Below, piece by piece: positions 6,782 to 14,966 of a DNA stretch of 16,232 bases. Origin of the DNA: Caryophanales bacterium UBA4855 (GTDB taxonomy: Bacteria; Bacillota_I; Bacilli_A; RFN20; CAG-826); NCBI GenBank assembly GCA_002399785.1, contig DHEH01000005.1, positions 1-16,232 on the forward strand. The letters run 5' to 3'. The position numbers and the translations under genes are program-made. Every line of letters starts with the position of its first letter. Positions within the stretch are counted from its first letter, which is position 1. The notes beneath the pieces are model-generated. The model saw only the letters and a list, made by a program, of their open reading frames with translations. It made no database searches and had not been told where the DNA came from.

Positions 6782-6794
6782 TTTCGAGTATAAT
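6766..6794 (+). promoter_or_regulatory. Promoter of the cdaA operon
   Basis: Consensus TATAAT at 6789-6794, with a weak -35 (TTTAAT, 6766-6771) 17 bases upstream that is part of the palindrome. Initiation near 6801 gives a leader of about 45 bases with an AGGAGG site. A poor -35 under an operator would fit activation or repression by an unknown regulator. Confidence 0.6.
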
Positions 6795-6847
6795 AAATAA
6801 CAGTTTCGAGATGCTTGAAGAACACATATTTTAGGAGGAATGAAGTG

Positions 6848-7669
6848 ATGCCAACAATATTTGATTCACCAGAATTAAATTCAATTATAGATTTTATATT
6901 AATTTGTTTAGGGACTGTTGCTTTCTTAATTTTTGTAGAATTTTTTAACAAAAGATGGTTTGCAAGAATTTCTTTAGTCACTTTTTCGGTTTTAGGTGTT
7001 GTGGCATATATTTTTGAACTTAAAGGTTTTACTCTTATTTGCTTTGGACTTGATTTATTGTTTGCTTCTATATCTTTATTCATTAATATGGCTGAAATTA
7101 GAAATTTATTTGCTAATCGATTTGTTAAAAACAATAAAATTACCAATAAGAAAGTTGGCGAAATTGAAAAAATATTTGATCACGATTCTTTGTATAAAAC
7201 GATTAACGAAACAACTTTGTATTTAAGTAAGCATAAAATTGGTGCAATTATAACATTTGAAAGAAAAGATAGACTTGAAGATGTTATTAAAAATGGCTCA
7301 ATGATTGATGCTCCTGTTACTTATGATTTATTAATTACAATTTTCTATCCTGGAACCAGATTACATGATGGTGCTGTTGTTATTAGAGGGAATAAAATAA
7401 TCGCTGCTAGCGTTTATTACACACCAACAACAAAGCCTTTAATTGGAAAGTTTGGTAGCCGCCATAGAGCTGCAATTGGAATAAGTGAAATTTGTGATGC
7501 AGTTACAGTTGTTGTTAGCGAAGAAACTGGAAGAATATCAATTGCTTACAATGGAGAAATCGAAAGTTATTCCCCAGATAATTTCTATAAAGCCTTTGAA
7601 AATATCATGTCTGCTACTGATATTTTAAGTGCTGATTCTGCTGTAAAAGGTAAAGAAATTAATGAATAA
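6848..7669 (+). CDS. cdaA: Diadenylate cyclase, membrane-anchored CdaA type
   Basis: Makes cyclic di-AMP from two ATP, the signal that controls potassium and osmolyte balance and wall stress in Bacillota. The 273-residue product has about three N-terminal membrane helices (residues about 13-80) and a DAC domain. It has the two catalytic motifs: D174-G175-A176 in LHDGAVVI and R205-H206-R207 in GSRHRAAIG. Length is normal for CdaA. ATG 6848 is chosen, with AGGAGG at 6833-6838; a GTG at 6845 would also serve. The usual partner cdaR (YbbR) and glmM do not follow. Instead the gene overlaps a Nudix gene by 8 bases and heads a five-gene operon. The enzyme call is firm and a regulatory effect of the missing CdaR is inference. 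Confidence 0.95.
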   Translation: MPTIFDSPELNSIIDFILICLGTVAFLIFVEFFNKRWFARISLVTFSVLGVVAYIFELKGFTLICFGLDLLFASISLFINMAEIRNLFANRFVKNNKITNKKVGEIEKIFDHDSLYKTINETTLYLSKHKIGAIITFERKDRLEDVIKNGSMIDAPVTYDLLITIFYPGTRLHDGAVVIRGNKIIAASVYYTPTTKPLIGKFGSRHRAAIGISEICDAVTVVVSEETGRISIAYNGEIESYSPDNFYKAFENIMSATDILSADSAVKGKEINE

Positions 7670-8312
7670 AGAAGAATTAAATGAAGCGAACCAACTTTAT
7701 TTTTACGATTATATAATTCAAGTATTATCGATTGCAAAAATTGGATTAGTTTTTTCAAAAGATCCTTATGCATTAAAAAATTACGAAAAACTTCAAAAAG
7801 TTTCGATGGAAGCTTTAGATAAATTTACCAATTATAAATTTGATCGTTCTAATTATTTTTCTCGAGCGGTCTATCCAACACCAAATGTTAGCGTTAGAAC
7901 TTGTATTTTTAATGAAAAAAATGAAATATTATTAGTTCGTGAAAAAAATGAAGGTAAATATGATTTGCCTGGAGGTTGGTGTGATTTGTATGATTCACCA
8001 ATAGAGGCAGCTAATAACGAATGTATCCAAGAAGCTAATGTTTCAATTAAAAACGTTGAATTAATTGGTATTTCTAGTCTAGGAACACATTTAAAGAAGG
8101 GCGATAAAGATTGTTATGTCTCAACTCCTCATTATTCGATTTTATTTAGAGCTGATGTTGCAAGTCATGTAACCTACAAGACTTTTGAGACAGATGATGT
8201 TAAATATTTTAGTTTAGATGCCTTGCCAGAACTTAGTTATAAGTGTGGCGATAAAGAATTATGGTTAAAAGCAGTTAAAGCTGCTAGAGATAAAATACAT
8301 TTTTGTGATTAG
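7662..8312 (+). CDS. Nudix hydrolase-like protein with N-terminal helical domain
   Basis: A 216-residue protein. Residues 1-60 are a helical domain like Nudix_N_2, found on ADP-ribose pyrophosphatase-type Nudix proteins; the Nudix fold follows from about residue 75. The box is degenerate: in GGWCDLYDSPIEAANNECIQEANV the pattern G-x5-E-x7-RE-x2-E-E-x-G has D for the first E, N for R, Q for one metal-binding E and N for the last G. Two acidic positions remain, so activity may be weak or changed. The start overlaps the end of cdaA by 8 bases, with an AAAGG-type site inside cdaA. Being between a nucleotide cyclase and a purine phosphorylase suggests nucleotide turnover; the substrate is unknown. 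Confidence 0.85.
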   Translation: MNKEELNEANQLYFYDYIIQVLSIAKIGLVFSKDPYALKNYEKLQKVSMEALDKFTNYKFDRSNYFSRAVYPTPNVSVRTCIFNEKNEILLVREKNEGKYDLPGGWCDLYDSPIEAANNECIQEANVSIKNVELIGISSLGTHLKKGDKDCYVSTPHYSILFRADVASHVTYKTFETDDVKYFSLDALPELSYKCGDKELWLKAVKAARDKIHFCD

Positions 8313-8323
8313 GAGGTAAAAAT

Positions 8324-9034
8324 ATGTCAACTCACATTAATAATGATGCAAAATTTGCAAAGACGGTTTTGATGCCAGGAGATCCTTTAAGAGCGAAATA
8401 CATCGCTGAGAATTTTTTGGTCGATTACAAGGAAGTTACCAGTGTTCGTGGAATTTTAGGTTTTACAGGTCACACAAAAGCTGGCAAAGAAATTAGTGTT
8501 ATGGCTAGCGGAATGGGAATTCCATCAATCGGAATTTATTCTTATGAATTGTACGCTTTCTATGGCGTTGAAAATATTATAAGAATTGGAACTTGTGGCG
8601 GATATCAAAAAGAATGCCACGTTGGTGATGTTATCATTTCAACCAGCGCTTCAAGTTCTTCTAACTTTGCTTATCAATTTGATTTAAAAGGTGGTGTTTT
8701 ATCACCATGCAGTGATTTCGGATTAATATTAAAGGCATACAATAATGCTAATACCATGGGAATTAAAGTTCACGTTGGTCCTATTTTTAGCAGTGATGTT
8801 TTCTATGATGTAGATCCAAATTATTATAAAAAATATGCTGATATGGGAATTTTAGGCGTTGAAATGGAATCTTATGGTTTATTCTTAAATGCTATGAGAC
8901 TTCATAAGAAAGCTCTTTGTATTTTGACTGTCAGCGATACTTTTGTTAATAAAGATGAAAAAGAATTAACTCAAAAAGAGAGACAAGAAAAATTAAATAG
9001 CATGTTTGAATTAGCTATGACAATGGCTGAATAG
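8324..9034 (+). CDS. deoD: Purine nucleoside phosphorylase, DeoD type
   Basis: Cleaves purine (deoxy)ribonucleosides with phosphate to give base and (deoxy)ribose-1-phosphate in purine salvage; the family is a cytosolic hexamer. The 236-residue length is typical. Motifs: N-terminal H4 and MPGDPLRAKYIAENFL with the phosphate-contact residues, GMGIPSIGIYSYEL, RIGTCGG, the substrate-binding VEMESYGLF, and TVSD with the catalytic aspartate. An AGGAGG at 8311-8316 overlaps the stop of the Nudix gene, so the two genes are tightly coupled. No oddities seen. Confidence 0.96.
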   Translation: MSTHINNDAKFAKTVLMPGDPLRAKYIAENFLVDYKEVTSVRGILGFTGHTKAGKEISVMASGMGIPSIGIYSYELYAFYGVENIIRIGTCGGYQKECHVGDVIISTSASSSSNFAYQFDLKGGVLSPCSDFGLILKAYNNANTMGIKVHVGPIFSSDVFYDVDPNYYKKYADMGILGVEMESYGLFLNAMRLHKKALCILTVSDTFVNKDEKELTQKERQEKLNSMFELAMTMAE

Positions 9035-9053
9035 ATTTTAGAATAGGAATAAA

Positions 9054-9701
9054 ATGACAACTGAACAAATTCGTATATTGGTTATTATTTTAATTGTTGT
9101 AACAGCAATTCTTTTGGTGTTTTTTATTATTTATCCAATCATTAGAAAAAAACACATTTTTAATAATTTTAAGATTATTTATTATAAAAAAATCCGTAAG
9201 GTTGCTGATATCCGCGATTATTATTTGATTAATAATTTAACTTTAAAACAAAACGGAAAAATGGTTTGTAAAATTGATCACGTCTTGTTTGGAGATAAAT
9301 ATATTTATGTTATAAAGGATCGCTATTATCGTGGTGGAATTAAGGGTGAAAAAGAAGATTCAACCTGGTTTTTCTACGATAAAAAGGGTAACAAGAGTGA
9401 AATGGATAACCCAATGAAGAATAATGAATTACGTATTGAGAAATTGAGTTTACTTACTCAAATTGATAAATCGTTTTTCATTAGTGTTGTCATTATTAAT
9501 GATGATTGCGTTATTAAAAAGATGAAAGATTTAAATAACGAAAGTAGTTTTATTATTTCATCTTCGAAGTTTCAAAAATTAGTTAAAGCAATCGAACAAA
9601 GAGATGTACAAAAAATCGATGAAAATCAATTGAAATTTGCAGTTGAAGATATTTCAAAATTATACGGTCAAGGTTCGGAAGATGAGGGTGAAAATGATTA
9701 G
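9054..9701 (+). CDS. Membrane-anchored NERD-domain protein without catalytic residues
   Basis: A 215-residue protein with one N-terminal membrane helix (residues about 8-29, cytosolic basic stop RKK) and then a NERD-like domain. In the region KIDHVLFGDKYIYVIKDRYY, the NERD D is present (D75), but the E-x-K pair expected at 88-90 (as in the family's IEVKNY) is K88-D-R90. The nuclease centre is therefore broken and a structural or binding role is more likely. The C-terminus is polar and acidic. It lies 19 bases after deoD with only a modest AGGAAT site and overlaps the next gene by 8 bases, so it may work with that membrane protein. The domain match is by eye. Confidence 0.75.
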   Translation: MTTEQIRILVIILIVVTAILLVFFIIYPIIRKKHIFNNFKIIYYKKIRKVADIRDYYLINNLTLKQNGKMVCKIDHVLFGDKYIYVIKDRYYRGGIKGEKEDSTWFFYDKKGNKSEMDNPMKNNELRIEKLSLLTQIDKSFFISVVIINDDCVIKKMKDLNNESSFIISSSKFQKLVKAIEQRDVQKIDENQLKFAVEDISKLYGQGSEDEGEND

Positions 9702-10863
9702 ATTAGATACAGATTTTAAAAAGAAAGTAAAAGAACAAACAAAAACAAATTTTGCTACGACTTCGTCTTTTGCAGGTTTTATAGGCATTATTGCTTTTGT
9801 ATTGTTTTTGTTTGTTTCGCTTTTTATTATTAATTTTCCTGATGTTTTTAATGGAAGTTATGGCTCAATTTATTCTATTTTATTGATGGTTCTTTTTCTT
9901 GCCTTGATTTTAGGAATTCTGTCTCCTTTTTATTATAGTTATTTCGCTTGTAACACAATTTTAAATTCTAAAAGATCTGACGATGTAAAATTTACGTCTT
10001 TTCTAAAAACTTTTAAATTTGGCTTAAATAAACCAATACGTGGCGCTTTAAGTATTACTATCAACATCTTGTGGAGTATCTTAATTTTTGTTTTTGCTTT
10101 TACGATATTAGAAATTGTAGTAACTGTTATTTATTCGGGAGTGAATACAGAATTTCAGAAACTTTTAACTTCTGTCGTTGAAGCAATTAATAATAATGAT
10201 ACTAATTCAGCATTTGAATTGATTTATGAAAATCAGGCTTTGTTGGAACCTGTTAAAGCATACTCCATGATGTTTGCGTTGTTTTTTGCAAGTTTCTATT
10301 TTTGCCGTCAAATGGTTTACAATACATTTAAATATTATTTGGTTTCGACATTTTTAGGATTGCCAAATAGAATGATTTCTAATATTTATAAATATGGTTT
10401 TCAAACTGATCGTAAAAATTTTAATAAAGGATTCAATTATTATACTTTGCCAATGACTATTACTTTTATAGTTGTCTTCTTTGGAAGTTATTTAGGGATT
10501 TATCTTGGATTATATTATTCTGGCTCGCAATTTATTAATTTATATTTAATAGGTGCAACTAGTATTACATTATCTCTTGTTGTTTGTTTTCCATTTCTTC
10601 CTTTAATTTTTAATTATTTTGGAATTGTTCGGAAAGAAGAAAGACAAAAACTGACATTTTATTTTATCGGTGGAATGGATGACGAAATCAATCGAGCCAA
10701 ACAACAAGCTCGTAGCGATGAAGAAAAGAATCAAATTAATTTTGCGGAATCAAGACTTAACGAATTAAAACAAAATATTCTTGATAAAGAAAGAGATGAC
10801 GAGAATACAAATGATGGTGATAAAAATGAAAATTCAAAAGATGATGATAAAAAAGATAAATAA
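9694..10863 (+). CDS. Polytopic membrane protein of unknown function
   Basis: I do not recognise a family. The 389-residue product has about six hydrophobic segments (roughly residues 20-45, 55-80, 115-150, 190-215, 250-275 and 280-310) and a long cytosolic tail. The tail ends in a highly charged D/K/N-rich stretch from about residue 360. Between the third and fourth segments there is a polar loop. ATG 9694 overlaps the stop of the NERD gene; an in-frame ATG at 9682 would add four residues. It ends the cdaA operon, and its stop abuts the terminator of the opposing tRNA-Gly. A complex with the NERD-like anchor is possible from the coupling but unproven. Confidence 0.8.
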   Translation: MIRLDTDFKKKVKEQTKTNFATTSSFAGFIGIIAFVLFLFVSLFIINFPDVFNGSYGSIYSILLMVLFLALILGILSPFYYSYFACNTILNSKRSDDVKFTSFLKTFKFGLNKPIRGALSITINILWSILIFVFAFTILEIVVTVIYSGVNTEFQKLLTSVVEAINNNDTNSAFELIYENQALLEPVKAYSMMFALFFASFYFCRQMVYNTFKYYLVSTFLGLPNRMISNIYKYGFQTDRKNFNKGFNYYTLPMTITFIVVFFGSYLGIYLGLYYSGSQFINLYLIGATSITLSLVVCFPFLPLIFNYFGIVRKEERQKLTFYFIGGMDDEINRAKQQARSDEEKNQINFAESRLNELKQNILDKERDDENTNDGDKNENSKDDDKKDK

Positions 10864-10887
10864 AAACTCCCCAATCTTGGAGAGTTT
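10864..10887 (-). terminator. Terminator of tRNA-Gly
   Basis: A 9-bp stem (10879-10887 with 10864-10872, loop 10873-10878) followed on the minus strand by T residues. One pair is G-T on the minus strand but C-A on the plus strand, so it is built for minus-strand transcription. It begins right after the stop of the convergent membrane-protein gene and may slow that operon too. Confidence 0.75.
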
Positions 10888-10898
10888 ATGTTGCCAAA

Positions 10899-10972
10899 TG
10901 GAGCAAGTGACGGGAATCGAACCCGCATATTAACCTTGGCAAGGTTACGTTCTACCACTGAACTACACCTGC
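10899..10972 (-). tRNA. tRNA-Gly (anticodon GCC), CCA encoded
   Basis: Complete cloverleaf of 74 bases: acceptor GCAGGTG/CACTTGC with one G-T pair, anticodon loop TTGCCAA, T arm CGGG-TTCGATT-CCCG, discriminator T and encoded CCA. It stands alone between two plus-strand operons with its own promoter and terminator. Confidence 0.95.
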
Positions 10973-10982
10973 GTGCTTGATT

Positions 10983-11012
10983 ATTATATATTAAATACAT
11001 TTTAAAAGTCAA
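10983..11012 (-). promoter_or_regulatory. Promoter of tRNA-Gly
   Basis: On the minus strand, TTGACT (11007-11012), 18 bases, TATAAT (10983-10988), with initiation near 10976. The -35 abuts the SD of gltX on the other strand, so polymerase here would lie over the gltX leader. Confidence 0.75.
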
Positions 11013-11023
11013 AGGAGAATTGT

Positions 11024-12691
11024 ATGAATTTATTAGAAGATTTAGTTAAGTTGATATTTCCAGATATTAATCTAACCATTGAAGACCTTGAAAAACGCTA
11101 TCCAGCAAGAAATTTAAAGGATGGAGCGCGCGTTACGCGCTTTGCACCTTCTCCAACAGGCTTTTTACATACTGGTAGTTTATTCACTAGTTTAGTGGCT
11201 TTTAAGGTTGCTAAAGATAGTGGAGGTGTCTTTTATACTCGTTTAGAAGATACAGACACCAAACGTGAAATCAAAGGTAGTGGTGATTTATTAATAAAAC
11301 AACTTCATGAATTCGGTATTGATCCAGATGAAGGTTATTTTGGAACCGACAAAGAAAATGGTGTTTACGGTCCATATAAGCAATCTGATCGTAAAGAAAT
11401 TTATGAGACAGTTATTAAAGATATGTTATTAAAAGGTACCGCCTATGTTGATTTTGCTACTCCTGAAGAGCTTGATGCTATTAGAGAAGAACAAACTGCT
11501 AATAAGGAAATCACTGGTTATTATGGTAAATATGCTAAATATAGAGATTTATCAATCGAAGAAGTTATCTCAAAAGTTAAAAATAACGAACCATATGTAA
11601 TTCGTTTTAAATCAACTGGAGATCATAGTAACAAAATTAAAGTGCATGATGAAATAAGAGGTGATCTTGAACTTACACAAAACGATCAAGATATCGTCAT
11701 TTTAAAAAGTGATGGACTTCCAACTTATCATTTTGCTCATGTTTGCGATGATCATTTTATGCATACAACTCATATTACTAGAGGTGAAGAATGGCTTCCT
11801 TCTTTACCAATTCATCTCGAAATGTTCCGCTCATTAGGTTGGAAAGCTCCAAAATATGCTCATCTTCCTGTCATTATGAAGATGGATAATGGAACTAGAA
11901 GAAAATTAAGTAAAAGAAAAGACCCAGAAGCTAGTGTTGATTTCTTTTTAGAGTCTGGATATGAACCAAAATCGCTTTTGGTTTATCTAATGACTATAGC
12001 TAATTCTAATTATGAAGATTATATAGTTCAATCTAAAAATTACGACTTGTCTACATTTAAATTTAATTTAAATAAAATGAGCCTTGATGGTGCTTTATTT
12101 GATATTGATAAGCTTAATTTTTACGGAAAAGAAGTTCTTGGCGCTATGAATAAAGATGAAATTTTTGATAAATCATATGCATGGGCTAAACATTTTTCAA
12201 AAGATTTGTTAACTTTTATTGAATCTAATAAAGAGCAATATAAAGAAATCTTAAATATTGAACGCGAGAAGAAAAACCCACGTAAAGATTATGCTAAATA
12301 CGGCGATATTTATGAAAATATTAAATTTTTTAATCACGATGAATTCTTGAAAATAACTGAAGATGGGTTTGATTTTAGCAAAAATATCAATCCTGAAATT
12401 GTTATCAATTTACTAAAGGATTATAAAGGCCATTATTGCCTTAATAAAGAAGAAAATGATCGGTATAACGAAATAAAAGTTATTGGAGCAAAATATAATT
12501 TTTGCACTGATTCTAAGTTATATAAACAAAATCCTGACGCTTATTTAGGTTCGATGAATGACATTTGCGAAATCATAAGAGTTGTGGTAAGCGGGAGAAA
12601 AGTTACTCCTAATTTGTTCTCAATTCTTAAGATTTTGGGTGAAATTGAAATTGATAATCGTATCGATTTAGCAATTAGGAGTTTAGTATAA
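11024..12691 (+). CDS. gltX: Glutamyl-tRNA synthetase
   Basis: Charges tRNA-Glu with glutamate using ATP. The class I core has the HIGH-like motif H49-T-G-S52 in RFAPSPTGFLHTGSL and the KMSKS-like K294-L-S-K-R-K in RRKLSKRKD; LPTYHFAHVCDDH and ITRGEEWLPS are typical GluRS segments. At 555 residues with about 40 residues before the first motif, it resembles the longer GluRS form of Clostridia and relatives rather than the 480-490 residue form. The C-terminal half is the helical anticodon-binding part. ATG 11024 has AAAGGAG at good distance. It is separated by one base from the fused glycosyltransferase gene, which is probably co-transcribed. Specificity for Glu only or for Glu and Gln tRNA cannot be told here; many Bacillota use the indirect Gln route. 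Confidence 0.95.
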   Translation: MNLLEDLVKLIFPDINLTIEDLEKRYPARNLKDGARVTRFAPSPTGFLHTGSLFTSLVAFKVAKDSGGVFYTRLEDTDTKREIKGSGDLLIKQLHEFGIDPDEGYFGTDKENGVYGPYKQSDRKEIYETVIKDMLLKGTAYVDFATPEELDAIREEQTANKEITGYYGKYAKYRDLSIEEVISKVKNNEPYVIRFKSTGDHSNKIKVHDEIRGDLELTQNDQDIVILKSDGLPTYHFAHVCDDHFMHTTHITRGEEWLPSLPIHLEMFRSLGWKAPKYAHLPVIMKMDNGTRRKLSKRKDPEASVDFFLESGYEPKSLLVYLMTIANSNYEDYIVQSKNYDLSTFKFNLNKMSLDGALFDIDKLNFYGKEVLGAMNKDEIFDKSYAWAKHFSKDLLTFIESNKEQYKEILNIEREKKNPRKDYAKYGDIYENIKFFNHDEFLKITEDGFDFSKNINPEIVINLLKDYKGHYCLNKEENDRYNEIKVIGAKYNFCTDSKLYKQNPDAYLGSMNDICEIIRVVVSGRKVTPNLFSILKILGEIEIDNRIDLAIRSLV

Positions 12692-12692
12692 A

Positions 12693-14966
12693 ATGTGGCA
12701 TGAAATACTTTACCTCGTTTTAAATATAATTAATTTTTTAATTCTTTTTCTTATTGGGTTTTCTTTGTTATGGCAATTATTCTATGTTTTGTTTTCTTTC
12801 GTTAAGAAAAAAACTTATAAAAAAAGCGAAAAATTAGGAAGAATAGCTATTATCATACCAGCTAGAAACGAAAGTGCAGTTATTTATAATACTGTCGATT
12901 CTTTACTAAAAAATCAAAAATATCCTAAAGAATTGTATGATGTTTATGTTGTAGTTAACAACACAACAGATAATACAGCGGAATTAGCTAAAAAAGCTGG
13001 CGCCATCGTCTTAAATTATGTTGATGACGATCCAAGTCATAAGATGGCAGCTTACCCTTTAAAATATGCTTATGACCATGTTTTAAAACTAAATAAATAT
13101 GATTTTGTGATTAGATTTGATGCTGATAATCATGGAAATGATGAATTTTTATCTTATATGAATGATGCTTATCAATCTGGAGTTGATTTTGGAAGACCAT
13201 ATGAAGGTGCTATCAACGGACCACAAAATTTATTTACCAAAACTTGTGCTGTTTTTTATTCGTATGATTCTCGCTTTGGTTCAAGAATTAGAGAAAGACT
13301 AGGGATTAGCGCTCATATTAACGGTTCTGGTTGCATGATTTCAACAAAATTATTAAAACAAACTAATGGCTATGATTGCAAAACTAAAAGTGAAGATGCT
13401 GAATATTGTTTTGATGTAATGTTAAAAGGCGTTAAAGGCCATTTTGTTGAGGATGCAGTTTTACATGAAGATATGCCTTCTACTTTTAAAGATACAGTCA
13501 ATAGAAATAATCGTATTGCTAGCGGTGGAATGGGATTACTAAAAACAAAATTATTAAAAATGCTTGGAAAGTTTTTTGTTACCGGCAATGTTAGTTTTTT
13601 AGAAATGTTTTGTGCTTATTTATTTAATTTTATATCGATTTTAGTGGTCGTTTGGATTCCTTTATTTTATATTTATATTTTTTTATATTTGGGTTTTATT
13701 GAAGCTGGAATAATTTCGACAATTTATATGAGCGCTGCTTTTTATCATACAGTTTTATTTAATACGATTTGGTCGATAATAGGTGTTATTGGTGGCCTTT
13801 ATTTAATCATGTGTATTTATGGTGTATCCGTTATTGTATTTACTTCTTACAAGAATCTTGGAGCAACTAAACCATGTCAATTAGCAAACATCATTCTTTT
13901 GTTTCCTATTGGTGTTTTAATTTATGGACTTACTTTTTGCTCTGGTGCTTTAAGCAAACACAAAGGATGGACAGAGATTAATAGAAATACCGATGGTCGA
14001 ATTGAACCTGCTAAAAAAAATGATAACATTCTTATAATTGAACATTTGATGAAGAGTTATGATGGATTAACTTATGCTGTAAATGACGTTTCCTTAAATG
14101 TTAAAAGAGGTGGTTTATTTGCTTTTCTTGGAATGAATGGTGCTGGAAAATCTACAACAATCAATATAATTTGTTCCATTTTATCGAAAGATTCTGGAAA
14201 AGTTTATGTCGATGGTTTTGATCTTGATCACAATGCTGAAAGAATTAAAAGTGAGATAGGTATTGTTTTTCAAAATAGTGTTTTGGATAAAGAGTTGACT
14301 GTTGAAGAAAACTTAAACATTCGAACTTCTTTTTATTCGCTATCGAAAAAAGAAAAGACAGAAAATATCAACAATATTATTAAGCTTTTAGATTTAAAAC
14401 CTATACTTAAAAAACCGATTAAAAGTTTGAGTGGTGGTCAAAAAAGACGTGTTGATATTGCTCGAGCGATGGTTCATTCACCAAAATTATTAATTCTTGA
14501 TGAACCAACTACTGGTCTAGATCCAAAAACTCGTTTAATAGTTTGGTCTTTGATCGATAAAATTAGAAGCGAAACCGGAATGACTGTGTTTTTAACAACT
14601 CATTATCTTGAGGAAGCCGAAAAAGCAACATATGTCACAATTATGAACAAAGGAATAATTATTGCTGAAGGAACACCAATAGATCTTAAAAATAAATATG
14701 CTTACGATTATATTTTGACTTATATGAAAAAGAACTCAGAATTTGAAGAAATTATGACTTCTTTAAATAAACGATTTATTTATAATAAAGACAATAAAGC
14801 ATATAAAGTAGAAATTCGCGATACTGCAAATGCAAAAGAATTGATTTCTAAATTTCCTGAATATTTTAATGATATCGAAGTATTAAAGGGTACGATTGAT
14901 GATGTATTCCTTAACGTAACTAGCAATAACACAACGGAGGAAGAAAATAATGAAAACAAAAATTAG
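12693..14966 (+). CDS. Family 2 glycosyltransferase fused to ABC transporter ATPase
   Basis: A 757-residue protein with two normally separate parts. Residues 1-40 are a membrane anchor. Residues about 48-290 are a GT2 glycosyltransferase with IIIPARNE, the D143-A-D145 metal motif and a DAEYCFD segment, followed by membrane helices at about 300-425. After a short linker, residues about 446-757 are a complete ABC ATPase: Walker A G480-T488, LSGGQ at 579-583, Walker B with D603-E604, H-loop H637, and the C-terminal extension seen on ABC-2 ATPases. The gene starts one base after gltX, with an AGGAG 11 bases upstream, and overlaps the permease gene by 17 bases. I infer that it builds a glycolipid or glycan that the attached transporter exports. 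The frame is continuous, with no sign of a lost stop beyond the unusual architecture. Confidence 0.93.
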   Translation: MWHEILYLVLNIINFLILFLIGFSLLWQLFYVLFSFVKKKTYKKSEKLGRIAIIIPARNESAVIYNTVDSLLKNQKYPKELYDVYVVVNNTTDNTAELAKKAGAIVLNYVDDDPSHKMAAYPLKYAYDHVLKLNKYDFVIRFDADNHGNDEFLSYMNDAYQSGVDFGRPYEGAINGPQNLFTKTCAVFYSYDSRFGSRIRERLGISAHINGSGCMISTKLLKQTNGYDCKTKSEDAEYCFDVMLKGVKGHFVEDAVLHEDMPSTFKDTVNRNNRIASGGMGLLKTKLLKMLGKFFVTGNVSFLEMFCAYLFNFISILVVVWIPLFYIYIFLYLGFIEAGIISTIYMSAAFYHTVLFNTIWSIIGVIGGLYLIMCIYGVSVIVFTSYKNLGATKPCQLANIILLFPIGVLIYGLTFCSGALSKHKGWTEINRNTDGRIEPAKKNDNILIIEHLMKSYDGLTYAVNDVSLNVKRGGLFAFLGMNGAGKSTTINIICSILSKDSGKVYVDGFDLDHNAERIKSEIGIVFQNSVLDKELTVEENLNIRTSFYSLSKKEKTENINNIIKLLDLKPILKKPIKSLSGGQKRRVDIARAMVHSPKLLILDEPTTGLDPKTRLIVWSLIDKIRSETGMTVFLTTHYLEEAEKATYVTIMNKGIIIAEGTPIDLKNKYAYDYILTYMKKNSEFEEIMTSLNKRFIYNKDNKAYKVEIRDTANAKELISKFPEYFNDIEVLKGTIDDVFLNVTSNNTTEEENNENKN

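Noticed and set aside
10731..11012. 93-codon minus-strand frame with SSVVERNLAKVNMRVRFPS
   Set aside because: It translates tRNA-Gly and the antisense of the membrane-protein tail; no SD and no domain.
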